Assembly (NCBI GenBank): GCA_016782825.1 | Contig: JADHXT010000237.1 | Coordinates: forward strand, 1-5,984 | Length of the DNA stretch: 5,984 bases | Source: Candidatus Brocadiia bacterium | Lineage (GTDB): Bacteria > Planctomycetota > PUPC01 > DSUN01 | Direction: 5' to 3' | Part shown: positions 1 to 5,984 of the stretch, piece after piece | Layout: each line of letters opens with the position of its first letter | Position numbering within the stretch: position 1 is the stretch's first letter | Translations under genes and position numbers: made by a program | The notes under the pieces: model-generated | The model's database searches: none | What the model was told of the DNA's origin: nothing | What the model saw: only the letters and a program-made list of their open reading frames with translations

Positions 1-1807
1 GCGCCTTCGTATACGGGTGCAATGGCTCGTCGAACAGCGTCTCCGTGGGGCTGTGCTCGACGAGGCGCCCGAGGTACATGACCGCCACCTCGTCGGCGAT
101 GTACTCCACGACGCCCAGGTCGTGGGTGATGAACAGGTAGGTGAGATGGAACTGATCCTGGAGGTCGCTCAGCAGATTCAGGATCTGCGCCTGGACCGAG
201 ACGTCGAGGGCGCTGGTCGGCTCGTCGCACACGACGAAGTCGGGCTCGACAGCCAGCACGCGAGCGATGCCGATGCGCTGTCGCTGTCCGCCTGAGAACT
301 CGTGCGGGTAACACGAAGCGGCGTCCGGCGTGAGGCCCACGCTCCGGAGCAGGCTGGTGACACGTGCGGACCGCTCGGCGGCAGTCCCACCGATGCCGTG
401 GACCAGCATGCCCTCCTCGATGATCTCCCGCACCATCATACGGGGGCTCAGGGACGAGTAGGGATCCTGAAACACGAACTGCGCTCGGCGGCGGAACTCG
501 CGCAGGCCCTGCCCGTCCAACTTCAAGAGATCGGTGTTGCCGAAACGGAGGGAGCCTGCCGAGGGCGGCAGCAATCGGATGAGCGTCTTGCCCAACGTGG
601 TCTTTCCGCATCCAGATTCGCCGACCAGCGCCACGGTTCTTCCGCGCCGCACGGTCAGGTCAACGCCATCCACCGCCCGCACGTGGCCGACCACCCGCTT
701 GAGGATCCCTTTGCGGATCGGGAAATGCTTGGCCACGGCGCGTGCCTCGAGCAATGGCTCTTCCTCTCTCGGCTCCTCCACGCGCGGCGGCTGTGGCGTA
801 GCCACGACGCGGGCCGCACCTCGAATCTCGCTCTCACCGAACAGATGGCAGCCGATCGCGTGGCCGTCTCCCACCTGGATCGGCGATGGCTCGATGTCGC
901 CACATGGGGCGAAGGCATGCGGGCATCGGGCGCGGAACCGGCAGCCCTGCGGATAGCTGCCGGGGCTCGGGACGACTCCTCGAATCGTCTCCAGCCGCTG
1001 GCCGCGCTGCGTGCGGCTGGGGCGGCATCGCAGCAGCAGCGCCGTGTAGGGATGCCGCGGCGCCTCATCGTCGAACAGCACGGCGGCAGGCGCGGTCTCG
1101 ACAATCTGGCCCGCGTACATCACGGCCACGCGGTGCGCCATCTCGGCGACCACGGCCAGGTCGTGCGTGATGAACAGCACCGCCGTGCCGAGCTGGCGCT
1201 GGAGGTCGCGGAGCAGGTCGAGAATCTGCGCCTCGACGGTCACGTCGAGAGCCGTGGTCGGCTCGTCGGCAATGAGCAAGGCCGGACGGCAGGCGACCGC
1301 CATGGCGATCATCACCCGCTGCTGCATGCCGCCAGAGAGCTGATGCGGGTACTGACGGAGGCGCGCAGCGGGGTCGGGCATGCCCACCAGCCGCAGCGCC
1401 TCGACCGCCTGTCCCATGGCTTCGCTGCGCGTGACGTTCTGATGCAGGCGGATGGCCTCGACGAGTTGGGTCCCGACCGACAGGACGGGGTTCAGGCTGG
1501 TCATGGGCTCCTGGAAAACCATCGCGACCGTCCCGCCGCGAAGGGCGCGCTTGTCCTGCCCCGACAGCCGGAGGACGTCCTGACCCTGGACGCGGATCGA
1601 CCCGCCCGCGACGTAGCCGTGGGGCCGGGGGAGGAGTTGCATGATGGACAGCCCGGTGAGGGACTTGCCGCAGCCCGATTCGCCGACGAGCCCGAGTGTC
1701 TCGCCGCGGTCGATGTGCAGCGACACGCCGTCCACTGCCCGTAACGGCTCGCCCGTTGTGCAGAAGTAGGTCCGCAGGTCGCGGATGTCGAGAAGCGGTG
1801 CGCTCAT
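1..1807 (-). CDS. Fused double-ABC ATPase of a peptide-type importer (DppD-DppF / YejF / GsiA-like), 3' end cut by window
   Basis: This is the cytoplasmic ATPase that powers the importer. The frame starts at ATG 1807-1805 and stays open to the window edge, giving 602 residues with the C-terminus missing. Two full nucleotide-binding domains are visible. NBD1 has Walker A GESGCGKS (42-49), Q-loop Q99, signature LSGGMQQR (157-164), Walker B LLIADEP (177-183) and H-loop H215. NBD2 has Walker A GESGCGKT (396-403), Q-loop Q447, signature FSGGQRQR (504-511), Walker B VVCDEP (525-530) and H-loop H562. No catalytic residue is missing, so both ATP sites should work. Between them lie an oligopeptide-transporter C-terminal region with four cysteines (289, 295, 302, 320) and an acidic linker around 342-351. 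NBD1 resembles DppD and NBD2 resembles DppF. The visible part stops just after HPYTKA, so by family norms perhaps 60-80 residues lie outside. The start codon shares one base with the permease stop (TAATG) and has a good Shine-Dalgarno sequence. The substrate cannot be read from the ATPase. Confidence 0.95.
   Translation of the reverse strand, partial: MSAPLLDIRDLRTYFCTTGEPLRAVDGVSLHIDRGETLGLVGESGCGKSLTGLSIMQLLPRPHGYVAGGSIRVQGQDVLRLSGQDKRALRGGTVAMVFQEPMTSLNPVLSVGTQLVEAIRLHQNVTRSEAMGQAVEALRLVGMPDPAARLRQYPHQLSGGMQQRVMIAMAVACRPALLIADEPTTALDVTVEAQILDLLRDLQRQLGTAVLFITHDLAVVAEMAHRVAVMYAGQIVETAPAAVLFDDEAPRHPYTALLLRCRPSRTQRGQRLETIRGVVPSPGSYPQGCRFRARCPHAFAPCGDIEPSPIQVGDGHAIGCHLFGESEIRGAARVVATPQPPRVEEPREEEPLLEARAVAKHFPIRKGILKRVVGHVRAVDGVDLTVRRGRTVALVGESGCGKTTLGKTLIRLLPPSAGSLRFGNTDLLKLDGQGLREFRRRAQFVFQDPYSSLSPRMMVREIIEEGMLVHGIGGTAAERSARVTSLLRSVGLTPDAASCYPHEFSGGQRQRIGIARVLAVEPDFVVCDEPTSALDVSVQAQILNLLSDLQDQFHLTYLFITHDLGVVEYIADEVAVMYLGRLVEHSPTETLFDEPLHPYTKA
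848..943 (-). other. Four-cysteine motif in the C-terminal region of NBD1 (candidate iron-sulfur site)
   Basis: ATPase residues 289-320 contain C-x5-C-x6-C-x17-C, starting GCRFRARCPHAFAPCG and ending IGC. This is the cysteine pattern of the C-terminal domain in OppD/DppD-type ATPases, where a 4Fe-4S cluster has been reported for some members. That a cluster is bound here is inference. All four cysteines are present in the reading frame. Confidence 0.6.
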
Positions 1808-4047
1808 TACAGCTCCTCGCGCCGGCGAAGCCGCGGGTCCAAGGCATCGCGGAGCGCGTCCCCGAAAAGGTTGGCCGTAAGCACCAGGCCAAACATGGCC
1901 ACGAAGGCCGCGGCGAGGTTCCACCACACTACAGGGTCGCGGCCAAGCTCGCCGCGGGCCTGGTCGATCATCGAGCCCCAACTGAACGTGTCGGGCCCCA
2001 CGCCCACGCCGATGTAGCTGAGCACGGCCTCCGCGAGCACAAGCCCGCTGAACCGCAGCACCACCGTGATGAGCACCAGGTGCATCAGGTTGGGCACAAT
2101 GTGCTGGCGGATGACGCGGAACTTCGCCCCCCCCAGTGCCAGGGAAGCCTGCACATACTGCTTCTCCCGAAGCTTCAGCGTCTCGCCGCGCAGCACCCGG
2201 CACAGCGACACCCAACCCGTGAGCCCCATCACGACGCACAACTGCACCAGGCCCCGCCCGAAGACGAGCATGAAGGCCACCACGAGCAGCACCCAGGGCA
2301 CCGACGCCAGGGTCGTGTAGACGTACTGCACCGCATCGTCGATCCGCCCGCCGAAGAACCCGGCTAGCACCCCGAAGAAGATGGCAAAGGGCACCGCGAT
2401 AAGCGTGGTGAGGCCACCCACGATCAGCCCCGTCCGAACGCTCTTGAGTGTCTTGAAGAGGACATCCTGCCCCGTCTTGTCGGTCCCCAGCAGATGACTC
2501 CGCGGGTGGTGCAAGGGTCGCCGAATGCGCTGCACAGCCCGTTCGCCGCGCTCGCGGGCCTCCACCGTCTCCTTCATCAGCAGGTGTGTGGCCAGGGGAG
2601 CGGAGTAGCTCTTCTCGCTGCGCGCGAGCGGGCCGCAGATGCGGTCGAGCAGAGAACGCGCGGGCGCGAGGACCACTTGGCTGTCGGCCGTGCGCCGCAC
2701 ATCACCCTCGGGGGTGGTCGCCACGCCACGCCACGAGATGCTATCGAGCGCCGCAACCAGAACGTAGATGCCCAGGATCCCCAGCGAGACCATCGCCAGC
2801 CGGTTCCGTCGCACCTGACGCCAGGCGTTCTGCCACAGCTCCCGCCGGCGTGCGCGCCGCCAGGCGACGAGAAGCCCAGTCACCACCAACGCGAAGGCCC
2901 CGTTCGAGACGAGTGGCACCCGCGAGCCGACGACGGCGCGCAGCGTCAGCAGCCATTTCACGCCCAGATACACCCCGCCGCACGCCGCAGCGAACAGCAG
3001 CCCCGTGCACGCCAGCTTGGCCACGTCGCGAGCCGATGGCCCGCCATACAGGCTGTGTGTGTCGCTGACCCCAAGGGTCACGCGGGGATCGACCAAGGTG
3101 TAGCTGATATCGGTGAGCAGCAGGCCGACCACGTAGAGGATGGCGCCGATGTAAACCATGGAGCGCACCACCGCGAAGTCCTGCGCGTGAATCGCCGTGA
3201 TCGTCATACTCCCCAGGCCGGGAATGGCGAAGAACGATTCCATGATCAGGCTGCCCATGAACAGGAACGGGATGACCATCACCGCACTGGTGAGAATGGG
3301 GATCATCGCGTTCTTGAGCACGTGGCGAAAGAGCACGGCGCCCTCCCCCAACCCCTTCGCCCGTGCCGTGCGGACGTAGTCGCGCCCCACCTCCTCGAGC
3401 ATCACCGTGCGGTAGTAGCGCACGCCGCCGCCGATACCCGCCACCACGCCGATGACGACGGGCAGCAACACGAACCGCGGCATGGCGGCCCCCCAGTCGA
3501 AGCCGCTGATGGGAAACAGCCGCAGCCACTGGGCAAAGAGGAACTGCCCCCCGATGATGTAGAACAGCGAGGAGACCGACATCATGAGCACGCACATCAC
3601 CGTGCCCCAGCGATCGAGGTACGTGCCGCGGCAGAAGGCAATGATCAGCGCCGTGGAGATGTTCACAAGCATGCCCAGCAGAAAGCTCGGCACGGCAATG
3701 GCCAGGCTCGGCCCCATGCGCCGGCGGATCTCGCCCGCGATCGGCCGCCCGGTCACGTCTGACCGGCCGAGGTCGAAGGCAAGCAGCCGCGCGCACTTCT
3801 GAAAGAAAAGCGTGTTCGTCAGCGTCGCCGGGCCCTGTTCGCTCCGGTTGAGGAACAGCGGCAGATGGTAGTTGTGCTCGCGCTTCCACGATGCCACGGC
3901 CTCCGGCGAATCGGCCTTCTCGCCCAGGATGCGACGGGCCATGTCGTCGGGAGTGTTCACCACAAAGAAGAGCAGGAACGTGATCACCACGATCCCCAGG
4001 AGGATCGGCACGGCGTAGAGCAGGCGACGGATGATGTAGGCAAGCAT
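1807..4047 (-). CDS. Fused peptide ABC transporter permease: DppB-like half plus DppC-like half in one chain
   Basis: This 746-residue protein would form the whole transmembrane channel. Residues 1-323 are a complete DppB-type permease: N-terminal MLAYIIRR then TM1 (about 9-30), a periplasmic stretch, five further helices, an EAA-type coupling loop (about 218-252, containing DYVRTARAKGLGEG) and the typical ending TDISYTLVDPRVTLG. Residues 411-746 are a complete DppC-type permease: QVRRNRLAMVSL before TM1, a periplasmic stretch ending HLLGTDKTGQDVL (518-530), five helices, a second EAA-type loop (about 627-653) and the ending GDALRDALDPRL. A linker of about 87 residues with two further hydrophobic segments joins the halves. 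Each half has the usual family length and the frame is continuous. The ATG at 4047 is chosen because it begins the conserved N-terminus and lies 4 bp after the binding-protein stop. The open frame continues upstream to 4290, but those residues are unlike a permease and overlap the binding-protein gene out of frame. The TAA stop overlaps the ATPase start, which suggests translational coupling. Peptide-class substrate is a family inference. Confidence 0.93.
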   Translation of the reverse strand: MLAYIIRRLLYAVPILLGIVVITFLLFFVVNTPDDMARRILGEKADSPEAVASWKREHNYHLPLFLNRSEQGPATLTNTLFFQKCARLLAFDLGRSDVTGRPIAGEIRRRMGPSLAIAVPSFLLGMLVNISTALIIAFCRGTYLDRWGTVMCVLMMSVSSLFYIIGGQFLFAQWLRLFPISGFDWGAAMPRFVLLPVVIGVVAGIGGGVRYYRTVMLEEVGRDYVRTARAKGLGEGAVLFRHVLKNAMIPILTSAVMVIPFLFMGSLIMESFFAIPGLGSMTITAIHAQDFAVVRSMVYIGAILYVVGLLLTDISYTLVDPRVTLGVSDTHSLYGGPSARDVAKLACTGLLFAAACGGVYLGVKWLLTLRAVVGSRVPLVSNGAFALVVTGLLVAWRRARRRELWQNAWRQVRRNRLAMVSLGILGIYVLVAALDSISWRGVATTPEGDVRRTADSQVVLAPARSLLDRICGPLARSEKSYSAPLATHLLMKETVEARERGERAVQRIRRPLHHPRSHLLGTDKTGQDVLFKTLKSVRTGLIVGGLTTLIAVPFAIFFGVLAGFFGGRIDDAVQYVYTTLASVPWVLLVVAFMLVFGRGLVQLCVVMGLTGWVSLCRVLRGETLKLREKQYVQASLALGGAKFRVIRQHIVPNLMHLVLITVVLRFSGLVLAEAVLSYIGVGVGPDTFSWGSMIDQARGELGRDPVVWWNLAAAFVAMFGLVLTANLFGDALRDALDPRLRRREEL
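1813..1818 (-). promoter_or_regulatory. Shine-Dalgarno sequence of the ATPase gene
   Basis: GAGGAG on the minus strand ends 5 nt before the ATG at 1807. It lies inside the last codons of the permease gene (Glu-Glu-Leu-stop), and the stop and start share a base in TAATG. The match and spacing are near ideal and support this start. The arrangement fits re-initiation by ribosomes finishing the permease. Confidence 0.75.
2818..3078 (-). other. Linker between DppB-like and DppC-like halves, with two predicted extra membrane helices
   Basis: This encodes about residues 324-410 of the permease. After the normal DppB ending, the chain runs through a hydrophilic stretch, a hydrophobic segment (about 344-366, LACTGLLFAAACGGVYLGV and following), a short loop (TLRAVVGSRVPLVSN), a second hydrophobic segment (about 383-396, GAFALVVTGLLVAW) and a strongly basic run (RRARRRE) before the DppC-like start. 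Both standalone permeases begin and end in the cytoplasm, so an even number of extra helices preserves their topology. The basic run fits a cytoplasmic location. Helix limits were judged by eye. Confidence 0.7.
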
Positions 4048-4051
4048 GTGG

Positions 4052-5984
4052 TCAGTCTTCTCGCAGGTGGCGAACGGCAATCCGAACGGCGGGCACGATG
4101 CAGAGCAACAGAATGGCCAGGAACAGTGCCACGGGCTGCCATCGAGGCCGGTTCCATTCTCGCCGACGCTGTGCGCGCCGCTCGGGGTCGATGCGGTGAT
4201 ACTTGAGCTGGTTCCAGGCCATCGCGTTCGGATACGTGTTCCTGTACCAGTCATGCACGAGCGTGTAGGACACAGGATGCACCATGCCAAACCAGGGCGA
4301 ATCGCCGTGAAGGAGGCGATTCATCTCCTGGATCACGGCGAGGCGCTCGGGGCCGTTGTCCGTGTTGCGCATCTGGACGAAGAGGCGGTCGTACTCGGGG
4401 TTGGCGTAGTTGGCGGAGTTCTCTCCCCCGCCATCCTTGGCCCGGTTCGGCCCGTAGAGGAGGAACAGGAAGTTCTCCGAGTCGGGATAGTCGGCCATCC
4501 AGCCCCACGAGAGCATCTGGTAGTTGCCCGAGCGGACCTTGTCGCCGAGCCGGTTGTAGTCGGTCGTACGCGGAACGAGCTGGATCCCCAGCTTCGCGAA
4601 CTGCTTGGTCACGAACTTCAGCCGCGGACGGAGGCTTGCCGCCGTCCACCCGTTGTCGAAGTGGATCACCAGTGGCTGTCCGTCCGGGCCGTAGCCATCC
4701 GCATAGCCTGCCTCTGTCAGCAAGCGCTTGGCCTCCTCGAGCGGCCGCCGCACGGCCCGACCCTGTCGGCCGGCGCACCGGTGCGTGACGGGGTTGACGC
4801 CTTCCTCCCCCCCGATGTATCCGAACGTGCCTGGAGGAACTGGACTGTGGGCCACTTGCCCCCGTCCGTTCAGGAAGATGGCGATCCATTCCTCCGTGTC
4901 GAAGGCCAGCGCGATGGCCTGGCGCAGCTTGCGCCGCGACTCCGAGTAGCCGCCGACGATGGGGTCTGCCATGTTGAACGCGAAATACGAGACCACGGCC
5001 GACGGAGCCGTGAGCAACCGGATCCCCTGCTCGACCATTTCCTCCGACAGGACGGCGTCGCCCGTGGACGTGAGGGTGATCGACTGGTCGTACACGTCGC
5101 TGCTGATGCCTGAGGTGTCGTAGTAGCCCTGGCGGAACTTCGTCCAGCGGGGGATCCACTCCACCTCGCGACGGAACACCACGCGATCCACCATGGGCAG
5201 GCGTCGTCCGGCGTCCTCCAGCATTCCCATCGCGGCCATCTCCTGGTGGTGCGCCCGCCCGCGGGCGTCGCCAGCCGGTGGCTGCGGAAGTTGCGGGTAC
5301 CGCTCATCTCGAAAGTTTGGATTGCGTGCAAGGACAAACTGGTTGGTGGGGTCGAACTCCGCGAGCACATAGGGGCCTGTGCCCACGGGATTTCGGTCGA
5401 GCACGATGGAGCGTTCCAGCAGGGGCCGCTGCTGAAAAAACTCGATGGCTTCGGGCGGCACGGGGCCGAAGAGGGGCATGGCCATCCAGTAGAGGATCTG
5501 TGGATAGGGTTGCTGGAGCACCACCTCGAAGGTGTGCTGATCGATCGTCTTCACGCCAGGCAGAGCGTGGGCGAAGAAGTCGAGCCGGATCGGGTTGAGG
5601 CGTTCGTCCTCTTCCTGATTGTAGAGCGCCCCCGCGGCCTGCCGCCGTCTCTTGCGCTCGGCATCCAACGCTCGGCTGAGCGCGTCGCCATACTCGGCCA
5701 GTCCCAGCACGTTCTGCTTCAGCGTGCCGATGATGGGACACGTGAGACGAGGGTCTGCCAGGCGGCGGATGCCCAGCACGTAGTCGTCGGCCACGAGCTC
5801 GCGCGTGGCGACGTGCCGGAAGTCAGCGACGCGCCGGATGCCCTTCGCCGCCTCTCGGCTCAAGCGGCGGTTCTGCTCCACGAAGCACGGATGGTCCTGG
5901 TAGCGGATACCCGGCTTGAGGCGAATCGTGTAGACCGTCGCCTCGACCGCCTTGCCGTCGTGGAGAACGCGTCGCGTCACCGGC
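4052..5984 (-). CDS. Peptide-type ABC transporter substrate-binding protein (SBP family 5), C-terminally membrane-anchored, 5' end cut by window
   Basis: This is the extracytoplasmic ligand-capturing component of the importer. About 643 residues are visible, ending at TGA 4054-4052. Numbering here counts from the GTG at 5980. Family-5 hallmarks include YTIRLKPGIRYQDHPCF (17-33), ADDYVLGIRRLADPR (64-78), PVGTGPYVL (198-206), LARNPNFRDERYP (217-229), GWMADYPDSENFLFLLYGPN (493-512) and NYANPEYDRLF (524-534). These match my memory of a peptide-importer subfamily from Gram-negative bacteria. The frame is still open at the window edge (a CCG codon precedes the GTG), and the signal peptide and first part of lobe I are absent, so the real start lies outside, probably about 80-120 residues upstream. 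Residues 614-634 form a hydrophobic helix flanked by a basic stretch (RRAQRRREWNRPR) and a short charged tail (RHLRED), so the protein probably ends in a membrane anchor. It is the first visible gene of the operon. The ligand is not known: oligopeptide is the default, but heme, opines, nickel or glycosides also occur in family 5. Confidence 0.94.
   Translation of the reverse strand, partial: PVTRRVLHDGKAVEATVYTIRLKPGIRYQDHPCFVEQNRRLSREAAKGIRRVADFRHVATRELVADDYVLGIRRLADPRLTCPIIGTLKQNVLGLAEYGDALSRALDAERKRRRQAAGALYNQEEDERLNPIRLDFFAHALPGVKTIDQHTFEVVLQQPYPQILYWMAMPLFGPVPPEAIEFFQQRPLLERSIVLDRNPVGTGPYVLAEFDPTNQFVLARNPNFRDERYPQLPQPPAGDARGRAHHQEMAAMGMLEDAGRRLPMVDRVVFRREVEWIPRWTKFRQGYYDTSGISSDVYDQSITLTSTGDAVLSEEMVEQGIRLLTAPSAVVSYFAFNMADPIVGGYSESRRKLRQAIALAFDTEEWIAIFLNGRGQVAHSPVPPGTFGYIGGEEGVNPVTHRCAGRQGRAVRRPLEEAKRLLTEAGYADGYGPDGQPLVIHFDNGWTAASLRPRLKFVTKQFAKLGIQLVPRTTDYNRLGDKVRSGNYQMLSWGWMADYPDSENFLFLLYGPNRAKDGGGENSANYANPEYDRLFVQMRNTDNGPERLAVIQEMNRLLHGDSPWFGMVHPVSYTLVHDWYRNTYPNAMAWNQLKYHRIDPERRAQRRREWNRPRWQPVALFLAILLLCIVPAVRIAVRHLRED
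4057..4062 (-). promoter_or_regulatory. Probable weak Shine-Dalgarno sequence of the permease gene
   Basis: The purine run GAGAAG on the minus strand lies 9 nt before ATG 4047, within the last codons of the binding-protein gene. The match to the consensus is imperfect. With a 4-bp intergenic gap, translation is more likely coupled to the upstream gene than driven by this site alone. Confidence 0.4.
4079..4141 (-). other. C-terminal transmembrane anchor of the substrate-binding protein
   Basis: This encodes residues 614-634 (WQPVALFLAILLLCIVPAVR and the next residue). It is a roughly 20-residue hydrophobic helix after the end of the ligand-binding fold, preceded by a basic cluster and followed by IAVRHLRED. 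It would keep the binding protein attached to the membrane that houses the permease. I recall similar C-terminal helices in this binding-protein subfamily. Orientation is inferred, because basic residues occur on both sides. Confidence 0.8.

Noticed and set aside
302..1744. 480-codon open frame on the plus strand
   Set aside because: It lies entirely antisense to the double ATPase, whose motifs are unmistakable. The translated product is low-complexity, rich in His, Arg, Gln and Asp, and resembles no family. It is a shadow of GC-rich coding DNA.
1065..1892. 275-codon minus-strand frame crossing the permease-ATPase junction
   Set aside because: It is out of frame with both real genes and has an Arg/Pro/His-rich composition with no domain. 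The ATPase frame through the same region contains every ABC motif.
2818..3078. Permease fusion as a frameshift or missed-stop artefact
   Set aside because: About 87 residues of sensible linker with two hydrophobic segments and a basic run continue in frame between two full-length halves. A simple indel error would not produce this. It cannot be excluded completely without other sequence.
2494..3762. 422-codon open frame on the plus strand
   Set aside because: It is antisense to the permease, with a His/Arg/Gln-rich composition typical of the complement of hydrophobic codons in GC-rich DNA. No recognisable domain was seen.
4048..4290. Extended permease start 81 codons upstream of 4047
   Set aside because: The extra residues are Cys/Ser/Trp-rich, unlike any DppB N-terminus, and overlap the binding-protein gene out of frame. 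MLAYIIRR at 4047 matches the family start.
4046..5113. 355-codon open frame on the plus strand
   Set aside because: It is antisense to the binding-protein gene, with no domain and no supporting start context. It is a shadow frame.
5978..5980. GTG as the true start of the binding protein
   Set aside because: The frame is open upstream to the window edge, and a start here would remove the signal peptide and the first part of lobe I. The GTG is more likely an internal valine.
1..5984. CRISPR array, tRNA/rRNA genes, insertion sequences, terminators or a defence system
   Set aside because: No direct repeat array, inverted-repeat-flanked transposase or RNA gene signature was seen. Practically every base is accounted for by the three transporter genes.

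Overview
The window is protein-coding from edge to edge, and all of it is on the minus strand. Three consecutive genes form one tight operon for a peptide-type (Dpp/Opp/Yej class) ABC importer. Read 5' to 3' on the minus strand (right to left in window coordinates), they are: a substrate-binding protein cut by the right edge (5984 to 4052); a membrane protein in which the DppB-like and DppC-like permeases are joined in one 746-residue chain (4047 to 1807); and an ATPase carrying two complete ABC domains in one chain, cut by the left edge (1807 to the window start). The only non-coding DNA is 4 bp between the first two genes. The second and third overlap by one base (TAATG). No RNA genes, mobile elements, CRISPR arrays, terminators or promoters were seen. 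Any promoter should lie upstream of the binding-protein gene, beyond the right edge.

How the parts should work together: the binding protein captures an oligopeptide-like ligand outside the inner membrane and passes it to the permease. The permease provides both membrane halves of the channel, and the double ATPase provides both nucleotide-binding domains. A transporter core normally encoded by four genes (B, C, D, F) is compressed here into two polypeptides. A fused ATPase is known, for example in YejF and GsiA. The B-C permease fusion is the unusual part: its two halves are joined through a linker that appears to add two extra membrane helices, which would keep both halves in the correct orientation. 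The binding protein ends in a membrane helix with a basic tail, so it is probably tethered to the membrane rather than free in the periplasm.

The DNA is GC-rich with strong third-position GC bias, which also produces many long antisense shadow ORFs. From memory, the sequence style of all three proteins matches a peptide-importer subfamily seen in Gram-negative bacteria such as Proteobacteria and Myxococcota, and possibly planctomycete-type lineages. The window does not allow a firm taxonomic call. The transported substrate is also undetermined.
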